Shown here in pieces: positions 38,903-46,191 of a stretch of 64,000 bases of DNA (position 1 is its first letter; each line of letters opens with the position of its first letter). The notes under the pieces were generated by a model. It was not told where the DNA came from and ran no database searches. It saw only the letters and a program-made list of their open reading frames with translations. The stretch comes from Methylopila sp. M107 (GTDB lineage Bacteria; Pseudomonadota; Alphaproteobacteria; Rhizobiales; Methylopilaceae): positions 3,934,501-3,998,500 of the forward strand of contig NZ_ARWB01000001.1 in assembly GCF_000384475.1 (NCBI RefSeq), written 5' to 3'. A program made the translations under genes and the position numbers.

Positions 38903-38950
38903 GGCGGAGACCCCGCCGCCTCTTCCCGTCGACCGCCGCGGATCCTTCCC

Positions 38951-40183
38951 ATGTCCACCGCCGTCTCGCCGCTCGCGCCGAAATCGATCCCTGAGCTTCC
39001 GCCAGTCGCCGGCGTGCGCCTCGCGACCGCCGAGGCCGGCATCCGCTACAAGGGCCGCACCGACGTGCTGCTCGCCGTGTTCGAGCCCGGAACCTCGGTC
39101 GCGGGCGTGTTCACCCGTTCGCGCTGCCCATCCGCGCCTGTCGAATGGTGCCGGGACCGGCTCGCCGGCGGGTCGATCGGCGCGCTGGTGGTCAATTCGG
39201 GCAACGCCAACGCCTTTACGGGGAAGAATGGCCGGGCCGCGACAGCGCTCACCGCGGAGCTCGCCGCGGCCGCGGTGGGCTGCTCCGAGACGGAAGTTTT
39301 CCTGGCCTCGACCGGCGTGATCGGCGAGCCGCTCGACGCGACCAAGTTCGAGGCCGTTATGGGCGGGCTCGCGAAAAACGGCGTCGAGGACGGCTGGGAG
39401 GCCGCCGCCCGCGCCATCATGACCACCGACACCTTCCCGAAGCTCGCGACCCGGTCGGTCGCGCTGGGGGACAGGACGGTCACGATCAACGGCATCGCCA
39501 AGGGCGCCGGCATGATCGCGCCCGACATGGCGACGATGCTGGCCTATGTCGCGACCGACGCGGCGATCGCCCCCGCCGCGCTGCAGGCGCTTCTGGCGAG
39601 CGCCGTCGACCGCTCGTTCAACTGCGTGACGATCGACGGCGACACCTCCACGTCCGACACGCTGATGGCCTTCGCGACGGGGAAGGCCGGCAACGCTGCG
39701 ATCGAGCGGGCCGACGACCCCGCGTTCGCGGAGTTCGCCAAGGCTTTCGAGAGCCTGCTGATCGAACTCGCCCAGCTCGTCGCGCGCGACGGGGAGGGCG
39801 CGCGCAAGTTCGTCACCGTCGAGGTCTCGGGGGCGGAAAGCGAGGCGTCGGCGCGCAAGATCGCGCTGTCGATCGCCAATTCTCCGCTGGTGAAGACCGC
39901 GGTCGCGGGCGAGGACGCCAATTGGGGCCGCGTGGTCATGGCGGTCGGCAAGGCCGGCGAGCCCGCCGACCGCGACCGGCTGTCGATCCGCTTCGGCGAG
40001 GTGCGCGTCGCGCATGAGGGCGCGCGCGATCCCGACTACGACGAGGCGGTCGCCTCGGCCTACATGAAGAACCAGGACATCCTGATCGCGGCCGACATCG
40101 GCCTCGGCGACGGATTCGCCCGCGTCTGGACCTGCGACCTCACCGAAGGCTACATCGCCATCAACGCGGACTACAGGTCGTGA
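38951..40183 (+). CDS. argJ: bifunctional glutamate N-acetyltransferase/ornithine acetyltransferase
   Basis: 410 aa. It recycles the acetyl group of N-acetylornithine to glutamate. The autocleavage site is the Thr in [12 protein letters not shown] (about residue 196), which splits the precursor into alpha and beta chains and becomes the nucleophile. '[14 protein letters not shown]' and '[14 protein letters not shown]' are typical. It completes, with argD and argF, three arginine pathway genes in the window. Confidence 0.97.
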   Translation: MSTAVSPLAPKSIPELPPVAGVRLATAEAGIRYKGRTDVLLAVFEPGTSVAGVFTRSRCPSAPVEWCRDRLAGGSIGALVVNSGNANAFTGKNGRAATALTAELAAAAVGCSETEVFLASTGVIGEPLDATKFEAVMGGLAKNGVEDGWEAAARAIMTTDTFPKLATRSVALGDRTVTINGIAKGAGMIAPDMATMLAYVATDAAIAPAALQALLASAVDRSFNCVTIDGDTSTSDTLMAFATGKAGNAAIERADDPAFAEFAKAFESLLIELAQLVARDGEGARKFVTVEVSGAESEASARKIALSIANSPLVKTAVAGEDANWGRVVMAVGKAGEPADRDRLSIRFGEVRVAHEGARDPDYDEAVASAYMKNQDILIAADIGLGDGFARVWTCDLTEGYIAINADYRS

Positions 40184-40247
40184 ATCTTCAGGCGTTTATA
40201 CGCGGCCTTAAGGTATCGCGCGGAAAGATGGCGATCGGGGCGTTCGC

Positions 40248-40646
40248 TTGAAGCTCGTCCTTGTCGTGGCCTGCGCGCTCATCGACCCGGACGGCCGCGT
40301 GCTCATTGCGCAGCGGCCTGAGGGAAAATCGCTCGCGGGTCTCTGGGAGTTTCCCGGCGGCAAGGTGGAGGCGGGCGAGCGGCCCGAACAGACCTTGATC
40401 CGGGAACTGGCCGAAGAGCTGGGCGTCACGGTCGAGGAGCCTTGTCTGGCGCCGCTGACCTTTGCGAGCCACGCTTACGACGACTTCCACCTGCTGATGC
40501 CGCTTTATGTGTGCCGGCGCTGGACGGGGATCGTGACGGGGCGCGAGGGTCAGGCGGTGAAATGGGTCAGACCCGACAGGCTCCGCGACCATCCGATGCC
40601 TCCCGCCGATGAGCCGCTTGTCGCGCACCTCATCGACCTGCTCTGA
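40248..40646 (+). CDS. mutT: MutT-like NUDIX hydrolase (8-oxo-dGTP diphosphatase)
   Basis: 132 aa. The Nudix box GGKVEAGERPEQTLIRELAE + ELGV matches Gx5Ex7REUxEExGU exactly. It removes oxidised nucleotides. The start is TTG 40248, which overlaps the TGA of an 8-codon ORF beginning at ATG 40228 (TTGA overlap), so translation may be coupled. Homologues start with the same MKLVLV sequence. Confidence 0.93.
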   Translation: MKLVLVVACALIDPDGRVLIAQRPEGKSLAGLWEFPGGKVEAGERPEQTLIRELAEELGVTVEEPCLAPLTFASHAYDDFHLLMPLYVCRRWTGIVTGREGQAVKWVRPDRLRDHPMPPADEPLVAHLIDLL

Positions 40647-40684
40647 CGTCTCAGAACTCGCGAACGCGCCAGGAGGGCGTGGCG

Positions 40685-40873
40685 ATGAGAGCAGTGCGCA
40701 GGACAGGTCGTCTTCTCGCCCGGATGGCGCGCGCCGAGAGCGGCGCGACCGCGATCGAATACGCCATGATCGCCGTCGGCATCAGCATCGTCATCGTCAC
40801 CACCGTGAATGTGACGGGCGTCAGCCTCCGCACGAACTATTTCGAGAAGGTCCAGCAGGCGACGGCGAACTGA
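40685..40873 (+). CDS. Flp-family type IVb pilin (orphan)
   Basis: 62 aa. The prepilin motif ESGATAIEYAMIAVGISIVI with Glu-Tyr in the expected place is diagnostic of Flp/Fap pilins, cleaved after the Gly by a CpaA-type peptidase. The N-terminal leader is long and Arg-rich. AGGAGGG seven bases upstream decides for ATG 40685 over GTG 40679. No tad/cpa assembly genes are nearby. Confidence 0.88.
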   Translation: MRAVRRTGRLLARMARAESGATAIEYAMIAVGISIVIVTTVNVTGVSLRTNYFEKVQQATAN

Positions 40874-40884
40874 AGCCTGAGGGC

Positions 40885-40995
40885 TGTCATTCCGGCCGTC
40901 AGGGCCGGAATCCAGAACCGCAAGCCGCTCCGCAACGCCCTGAAACGTTCGTGTTTCTGGATTCCGGCCTTCCGCTTCGCTTCAGCCGGAATGAC
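40885..40995. repeat. REP/BIME-like palindromic repeat, TCATTCCGG family
   Basis: TGTCATTCCGGCCGTCAGGG ... and CTGGATTCCGGCC ... CAGCCGGAATGACGG form the outer arms around about 50 bp, between the convergent pilin and methyltransferase genes. Confidence 0.75.
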
Positions 40996-41001
40996 GGCGC
41001 G

Positions 41002-41916
41002 CTATTGCGAAGGCCTGTCGCCACCTAGCGGCAGCGTTTCCGCAGTCCCGTCTCCCTCCGCCACACCCAGCGCGTCCGCGAGGCGCGACGTCGCGCTGCC
41101 GGGCTTCAGCGGCTTCTGCTGGTCCGGATGCGGCGCCCAGCCGGACGCCCAGACGATCTCGAACGTCGCGCGCACGCGGCCGTCCGGGTCCGAAAACCGC
41201 TCCGCGTAGACCTTCAGCGCCTCGCCCAGCGTCTCGCGCCGGAGCGGCTTGCGGCTGCGCTCGGCGAGCATGTTGGTTGCGCCCCAGGCGCGCAGATCCC
41301 GCATCAGTTCGAGCGGATTTGGATAGCGCACCGTCACGCGGTCGACGTCGGTCACCGGCAGAGCGAAGCCCGCCCTCTGCAGCAGGCCGCCGACGGCCCG
41401 GACATCCGCGAACGGCAGCACGCGGGGGCTCACGCCTCCGGTCGTTGCGGTCTCGGCGATCGCGAAGGACTGGCGCAGCTCCGTCAGCGTGTCGCCGCCG
41501 AGGAAGGCGGCGAGGAACAGCCCGTCCGGCGCGAGCGCCCGTCGCGCCTGGACGAGCAGACCGGGCAGGTCGTCGACGAAATGCAGCGCGAGGCCTGAGA
41601 CGATCAGGCCGAGCTTTTCGGCCGCGAAGGGCAGGGCTTCGGGATCGACCACGACGTCGCCCTCGTCCGCCGCGTCGAACGCCGCGCGGATGACGAGCTT
41701 GGTCTCAGGCCGCCGCGCGATCGCCGCCGCGATCGCGCCGGTCGGCGAGCCGAGGTCGGCTGCGCTCGCGAACGGTCGGAGCGTCGCCGCGAGCCGCTCG
41801 ACCATGTCCTCGGCGACGCGGGCCGTCAGGAAATCGGGACCGCCGCCCAAGTGCTTCGCGCGCCGGCGCGCGGCGTGGAGCGCCGGCCGGTCGAGAAGTT
41901 TTGGGACGTCCGTCAC
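41002..41916 (-). CDS. SAM-dependent methyltransferase, BioC/NDUFAF5 family
   Basis: 304 aa. The SAM-binding region is less canonical (ASAADLGSPTGAIAAAIARR) but 'GLIVSGLALHFVDDLPGLL' and 'RRALAPDGLFLAAFLGGDTLTELRQS' closely match the BioC/NDUFAF5-like group of alphaproteobacteria, whose mitochondrial member hydroxylates or methylates a complex I subunit. It lies 9 bp downstream of cfa on the same strand, so an operon is likely. Confidence 0.8.
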   Translation of the reverse strand: MTDVPKLLDRPALHAARRRAKHLGGGPDFLTARVAEDMVERLAATLRPFASAADLGSPTGAIAAAIARRPETKLVIRAAFDAADEGDVVVDPEALPFAAEKLGLIVSGLALHFVDDLPGLLVQARRALAPDGLFLAAFLGGDTLTELRQSFAIAETATTGGVSPRVLPFADVRAVGGLLQRAGFALPVTDVDRVTVRYPNPLELMRDLRAWGATNMLAERSRKPLRRETLGEALKVYAERFSDPDGRVRATFEIVWASGWAPHPDQQKPLKPGSATSRLADALGVAEGDGTAETLPLGGDRPSQ

Positions 41917-41925
41917 GAGGCCCCG

Positions 41926-43173
41926 TCAGCCGACGGCGGCGGCCGGCGCCTTGGCTTCGCCGGCCTCCAGCCGCGCCTCGGCCGCGCCCATGTAGTCGCG
42001 CGTCAGCGGCACGGCGTCGACGTCGCGGGTCATCTGGATCTGGAAGACCATGTGCTTGCCGTAGCGGAACGAGAACTCCGAGATCAGCAGGTAGAATTCC
42101 CACATCCGGCAGAACCGGTCGCCCAGCATCGCGGCCGCCTTGTCGCGGTTGGCTTCGAACCGGTTGCCCCAGGCGAGGCAGGTCTCGGCGTAGTGCATGC
42201 GCCAGATCTCGACGTCCGTGACCCAGAGTTTTGCGGCCTCGATAGCCGGCATGGTCTCGGACAGCGCCGGCGCGTAGCCGCCCGGAAAAATGTACTTCTT
42301 CACCCAGGCGCCCGTGGAGCCCGGCCCGCCCTTGCGGCCGATCGAGTGCAGCAGCGCGACGCCGTCCTCCTTGAGCAACGAACGGATCTTCACGAAGAAC
42401 TCCGGAATGTTCTTGAGGCCGACATGCTCGAACATGCCGACCGAGACGATCCGGTCGAACGGCCCCTGCACCTCGCGATAGTCACGGAGCTCGAACTTGA
42501 CCCGGTCCGACAGGCCGCGTTCGGCGGCGCGCTGGGTCGCGAGCGCGTGCTGCTCGGTCGAGAGCGTGACGCCCAGCACCTCGACGCCGCAGTTTTCGGC
42601 GAGATAGATCGCCATCGAGCCCCAGCCGGAGCCGATGTCGAGCACGCGCTGGCCTGGCTTCAGGTCGAGTTTCGACGCGATGTGCCGGAGTTTTGCGACC
42701 TGCGCCGCGTCGAGCGTGTCGGCAGGCGTGCGAAAATAGCCGCAGGAGTAGTTCATCCCCTCGTCGAGGAAGAGCCGGTACATGTCGTTCGAGAGGTCGT
42801 AATGCGCCTCGACGTTCTTCTTCGAGCGCGAGGCGTCGTTCTTCGGCAGGAAGCCGCGCATCCGCTTAATCCAGCGGCGCGAGCGCTTCTGGATCGGCCC
42901 GGCGCGCAGGTTCGTGCGGTTCAGCGAATAGAGCGTGAGGAGGTCGCGAAGCGTGCCCTTCTCGATCGTCAGCGTGCCGTCCATATAGGCCTCGCCGGTG
43001 CGCAGCTCGGGGTTCAGAAGCAGCTGGTGGTGCAGCTTCTTGTCGTGGAGCTTGACGATGACGTCGGGGCCCGGCGCGTCGCCCTTCAGCTCGTGGGTGC
43101 GCCCGCCCGCGTCGAGGATCGTCAGCGAGCCGACCTTCACGAAGCGCCCCATCAGCGCGTTGACGATTTCCAT
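41926..43173 (-). CDS. cfa: cyclopropane-fatty-acyl-phospholipid synthase
   Basis: 415 aa. SAM-dependent enzyme that adds a methylene bridge to unsaturated acyl chains of membrane phospholipids. VLDIGSGWGSMAIYLAENCG is the SAM site, with 'GVTLSTEQHALA', 'RDYREVQGPFDRIVSVGMFEHVG' and 'FRYGKHMVFQIQM'. ATG 43173 gives MEIVNALMG and the usual length. It is divergent from comF over 111 bp. Confidence 0.93.
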   Translation of the reverse strand: MEIVNALMGRFVKVGSLTILDAGGRTHELKGDAPGPDVIVKLHDKKLHHQLLLNPELRTGEAYMDGTLTIEKGTLRDLLTLYSLNRTNLRAGPIQKRSRRWIKRMRGFLPKNDASRSKKNVEAHYDLSNDMYRLFLDEGMNYSCGYFRTPADTLDAAQVAKLRHIASKLDLKPGQRVLDIGSGWGSMAIYLAENCGVEVLGVTLSTEQHALATQRAAERGLSDRVKFELRDYREVQGPFDRIVSVGMFEHVGLKNIPEFFVKIRSLLKEDGVALLHSIGRKGGPGSTGAWVKKYIFPGGYAPALSETMPAIEAAKLWVTDVEIWRMHYAETCLAWGNRFEANRDKAAAMLGDRFCRMWEFYLLISEFSFRYGKHMVFQIQMTRDVDAVPLTRDYMGAAEARLEAGEAKAPAAAVG

Positions 43174-43284
43174 GATGGCGCTCCTGGCGACGGCTCCGGC
43201 CTTGAGCGCCGGATTGACGGCGCCGCACGGCCATGCGGACATTGGCTTCACCGTCTGCCCTAAACCATCCGGAGCGCGGTTTCG

Positions 43285-44091
43285 ATGCCTCCCGGCGCAA
43301 TCGACGACCCGCAGGGCCTCAAACTCGCCGCGCGCGCAGTCGCGCTCGCCGCTTGCGTCCGGCGTCTCGGCCGGACGGCGCTCGATCTCGCGCTGCCGCC
43401 GCAATGCCTGGCCTGCTCGAAGCCCGTCAGCGAGCCCGGCGCGCTCTGCGTCGGTTGCTGGAACGGGTTCCGGCCGATCGAGCGGCCGTTCTGCGAGCGG
43501 ATGGGGACGCCCTTCCCGGCCGATTTCGGCCCCGGCCTGCTGTCGCCCGCCGCGATCGCAAAGCCCCCGGCCTATGACCGGGCGCGCGCGGTCGCGCGCT
43601 TCGACGGCACGGCGCGCGAACTCGTCCATCGCCTGAAATATGCCGACGGCCTGCATCTCGCCCGCCCGCTCGGCCGCATGATGGCGCGCGCCGGCCATGA
43701 GCTTCTGGGCTCAGACGCGGTGCTGGTCCCGACGCCGCTGCATCGCGGGCGGCTCTGGAGGCGGCGGTTCAACCAGTCGGCGCTGCTCGCGCGCGAGATC
43801 GCGTCGCTCACCGGCGCGCGCCTCGCGCTGGACGCCGTTGCGCGGGTCAAGGCGACCCGTCCGCAGGTCGGGCTGTCGGCCGCGCAGCGCGCCGAAAACC
43901 TCGCGGGCGCGTTCAAGGTCGTCGACCGCGCGGCGATCGCGGGCGCCCGCGTCGTGCTGGTCGACGACGTCGTCACCACCGGATCGACCGTCGACCGGCT
44001 CTCCCGCCTTGTCCGGCGCGCGGGCGCTGCCTCGGTCGATGTGCTGGTTTTCTCGATGGTTGTGAACGACGGTCGACCGTCTATATCCTGA
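43285..44091 (+). CDS. comF: ComF-family phosphoribosyltransferase-like protein
   Basis: 268 aa. The N-terminus has a zinc ribbon pair (CLACSKPVSEPGALCVGC). The C-terminal PRTase domain carries the PRPP loop VVLVDDVVTTGSTVD. ComF proteins are tied to DNA uptake in some bacteria, though the reaction is unknown. It heads a tight run comF-grxC-nitrilase-DUF1178 that is conserved in Rhizobiales. Confidence 0.9.
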   Translation: MPPGAIDDPQGLKLAARAVALAACVRRLGRTALDLALPPQCLACSKPVSEPGALCVGCWNGFRPIERPFCERMGTPFPADFGPGLLSPAAIAKPPAYDRARAVARFDGTARELVHRLKYADGLHLARPLGRMMARAGHELLGSDAVLVPTPLHRGRLWRRRFNQSALLAREIASLTGARLALDAVARVKATRPQVGLSAAQRAENLAGAFKVVDRAAIAGARVVLVDDVVTTGSTVDRLSRLVRRAGAASVDVLVFSMVVNDGRPSIS

Positions 44092-44128
44092 CCCTTCACG
44101 CACGCCGCCGCCGTTTCGCGAGATCTCG

Positions 44129-44386
44129 ATGTCGTCAGTCCTCATCTACACGCGGTCCGACTGCCCCTATTGCCACATGGCGAAGGACCTGCTGCGCCGG
44201 AAGTCGGTCGAGTTCGAGGAGGTCGACATCGGCCGCGCGCCGGATCGCCGCCCCGAGATGATCGCGCGCGCGGGCGGCCGGACGACGGTGCCGCAGGTGT
44301 TCATCGACGGCCGGCACGTCGGCGGCTGCGACGACCTGCACGCGCTCGACCGGTCCGGCGGGCTCGACCCGCTGCTCGCGGCGTGA
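44129..44386 (+). CDS. grxC: glutaredoxin 3
   Basis: 85 aa, active site CPYC at about residues 11-14, TVPQVFIDGRHVGGCDDL as the GSH-binding cis-Pro region. Dithiol glutaredoxin for thiol-disulfide exchange. Its stop overlaps the next gene's GTG (GTGA). Confidence 0.95.
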   Translation: MSSVLIYTRSDCPYCHMAKDLLRRKSVEFEEVDIGRAPDRRPEMIARAGGRTTVPQVFIDGRHVGGCDDLHALDRSGGLDPLLAA

Positions 44387-45264
44387 GCGGCGCGGTGAGC
44401 GATCGCTCCTTCGTGGCGGCCTGCGTGCAGATGCGCGCCGGCAAGGTCGCGGCCCGGAACGTCGACGACGTGGCGCGTCTCGCAAAGCAGGCCGCGGACG
44501 CCGGCGCGAGCTACATCCAGACGCCCGAGATGACCAACCTGCTGGTGAAGTCGCGCGAAGAACTGTTCGCCGCGATCCTGCCCGAGGAGGCCGATCCGTC
44601 GCTCGCCGCGTTCCAGGAGCTCGCGCGCGCCCTGAAGGTCACGCTGCATCTCGGGTCGCTCGCGATCCGGCTCGAGGGCCAGCGCGCGGCGAACCGCGCT
44701 TATGTGATCGACCCCGAGGGGGACATCGTCGCGCGCTACGACAAGATCCACATGTTCGACGTCGACCTGCCGGACGGCGAGAGCTGGCGGGAATCCGCCA
44801 CCTACCGGCCGGGCGAGCAGGCTGTGGTCGTGCCCATGCCGTGGGGCGGGCTCGGCCTGACGATCTGCTACGACGTCCGCTTCCCGACGCTGCACCGCGC
44901 GCTCGCCGAACACGGCGCCGACGTGATCGCGTCGCCTGCGGCCTTCACCAAGAAGACCGGCGAGGCGCACTGGCACGTCCTGCTGCGCGCCCGCGCGGTC
45001 GAGACCGGCGCGTTCGTGATCGCCGCCGCGCAGGGCGGGAAACACGAGGACGGCCGCGAGACCTACGGCCATTCGCTGATCGTCGACCCCTGGGGTCGGG
45101 TGCTGGCCGAGGGCGGCGAGGAGCCCGGCGTGATCGTCGCCGAGATCGACATCGCCAAGGTCTCGGACATCCGCCAGCGGATTCCCTCGCTCGAGAACGG
45201 CAGGCGCTTCGCCGTGCTGCCGCAGGCGAGCGAACCCACGCAGCTGCGCGACGTCGCCACATGA
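44383..45264 (+). CDS. Nit2-type carbon-nitrogen hydrolase (omega-amidase family)
   Basis: 293 aa. The nitrilase catalytic set is visible: Glu in TPEMTNLL, Lys in YDKIHMFDVDL, Cys in ICYDVRFP. It likely removes deaminated glutathione or acts as omega-amidase (the 'RYDKIHMFDVDLPDGESWRES' loop is of the NIT1/NIT2 type). Start GTG 44383 overlaps grxC; a second GTG at 44395 is possible. The adjacent glutaredoxin fits a glutathione link. Confidence 0.9.
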   Translation: MSGAVSDRSFVAACVQMRAGKVAARNVDDVARLAKQAADAGASYIQTPEMTNLLVKSREELFAAILPEEADPSLAAFQELARALKVTLHLGSLAIRLEGQRAANRAYVIDPEGDIVARYDKIHMFDVDLPDGESWRESATYRPGEQAVVVPMPWGGLGLTICYDVRFPTLHRALAEHGADVIASPAAFTKKTGEAHWHVLLRARAVETGAFVIAAAQGGKHEDGRETYGHSLIVDPWGRVLAEGGEEPGVIVAEIDIAKVSDIRQRIPSLENGRRFAVLPQASEPTQLRDVAT

Positions 45265-45725
45265 TCCGCTACGGGCTCGTCTGCGCCTCGGGTCATGGTT
45301 TCGACGCCTGGTTCCGGTCGTCCGGCGATTTCGAAAGCCAGTCCGCCAAAGGCCTGCTGTCGTGTCCGGATTGCGGGGTTTCGGCGGTGACCAAGGCCCT
45401 GATGGCGCCGGCGCTCGCGACCGGCGGGTCTGCCGGGGCCGCGACCACCGAGGCGCCTCCTGCCGCCGAGCCCGCCGAAAGCCTCACGCTGGTCGACGAC
45501 AAGAAGGCGAAGCTCCGCCAGCTGCTGCGCGAGGTCCGGGCGGAGATCACCAAAGGATCCGAAGACGTCGGCGACCGGTTTCCCGAGGTCGCGCGAAAGA
45601 TGCACGCAGAAGAGATCGAGCAGCGCACGATCCATGGCCGCGCCACCCCCGAGGAGGCGAGGGCGCTGGTTGACGAAGGCGTCGCCGTGCAGCCGCTGCC
45701 GGCCTTTCCCGACGACCTGAACTGA
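45261..45725 (+). CDS. DUF1178 protein
   Basis: 154 aa. It begins MIRYGLVCASGHGFDAWFRS and has a zinc-ribbon-like Cys set (C at residue 8, CPDC at about 36-39). The C-terminal helix 'GDRFPEVARKMHAEEIEQRTIHGRAT' is the most conserved part of the family. The function is unknown. ATG 45261 overlaps the preceding stop (ATGA). Confidence 0.92.
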   Translation: MIRYGLVCASGHGFDAWFRSSGDFESQSAKGLLSCPDCGVSAVTKALMAPALATGGSAGAATTEAPPAAEPAESLTLVDDKKAKLRQLLREVRAEITKGSEDVGDRFPEVARKMHAEEIEQRTIHGRATPEEARALVDEGVAVQPLPAFPDDLN

Positions 45726-45786
45726 CCGCCCGCAGCCTCGGCCGAGGTTGAGGAATTTCCGTGCGACGTCAGCGCAGAAGGGCTGT

Positions 45787-45877
45787 CGTGCCCGGCGGAG
45801 CCGGGTACCCACGGCTTTCTGGGAGCGTCGAGTTCTACGCCCTCGTCGCGGATACCCGAGACAAGCTCGGGCATGAG
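45787..45877. repeat. REP-like palindromic repeat, CGTGCCCGG variant
   Basis: CGTGCCCGGCGGAGCCGGGTA and GGATACCCGAGACAAGCTCGGGCATGAG are the two arms, variant of the TCATTCCGG family like that at 57285. The remaining part of the 466-bp gap (45878-46191) shows only the hairpin at 46096. Confidence 0.65.
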
Positions 45878-46095
45878 GTCTAGGTGACCTCGCATAACCC
45901 GAAAACGCTCCGGAAGCGCGAAGCCGGCGGCGGCTCTCACACGCGGCCCCGCGACGCGCGTCGCCCACATCGGGCCCCGCGATGCGGCGCCGCACAAGTC
46001 GACCGCGGACCGCTCCACGGTCGAATGCGTCCTTCGCCAGAATCGGGAAAGTAATCGCGCGCACACACGCTATGGTAGAGCGGCGGGATCTACGG

Positions 46096-46123
46096 TTCGC
46101 GGCAGGAAGGCCGCGAAGTTTTT
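46096..46123 (+). terminator. terminator-like hairpin in the leader of the GGDEF-EAL gene
   Basis: Perfect 8-bp stem TTCGCGGC (46096-46103) and GCCGCGAA (46110-46117), loop AGGAAG, followed by GTTTTT (46118-46123). It lies about 70 bp upstream of the start codon in the same direction, with no gene ending nearby on this strand except DUF1178 370 bp before. Confidence 0.5.
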
Positions 46124-46191
46124 CGGCGAAATGGGCAAGAATATTCACCAATTGTCGCCATGTTACCGCGTCATTTCCCGACACGTGGTCC

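Noticed and set aside
44383-44400. GTGAGCGGCGCGGTGAGCG at the nitrilase start as a second case of duplicated start codons
   Set aside because: Only two short, imperfect 12-bp units; chance similarity in GC-rich sequence is as likely as slippage.
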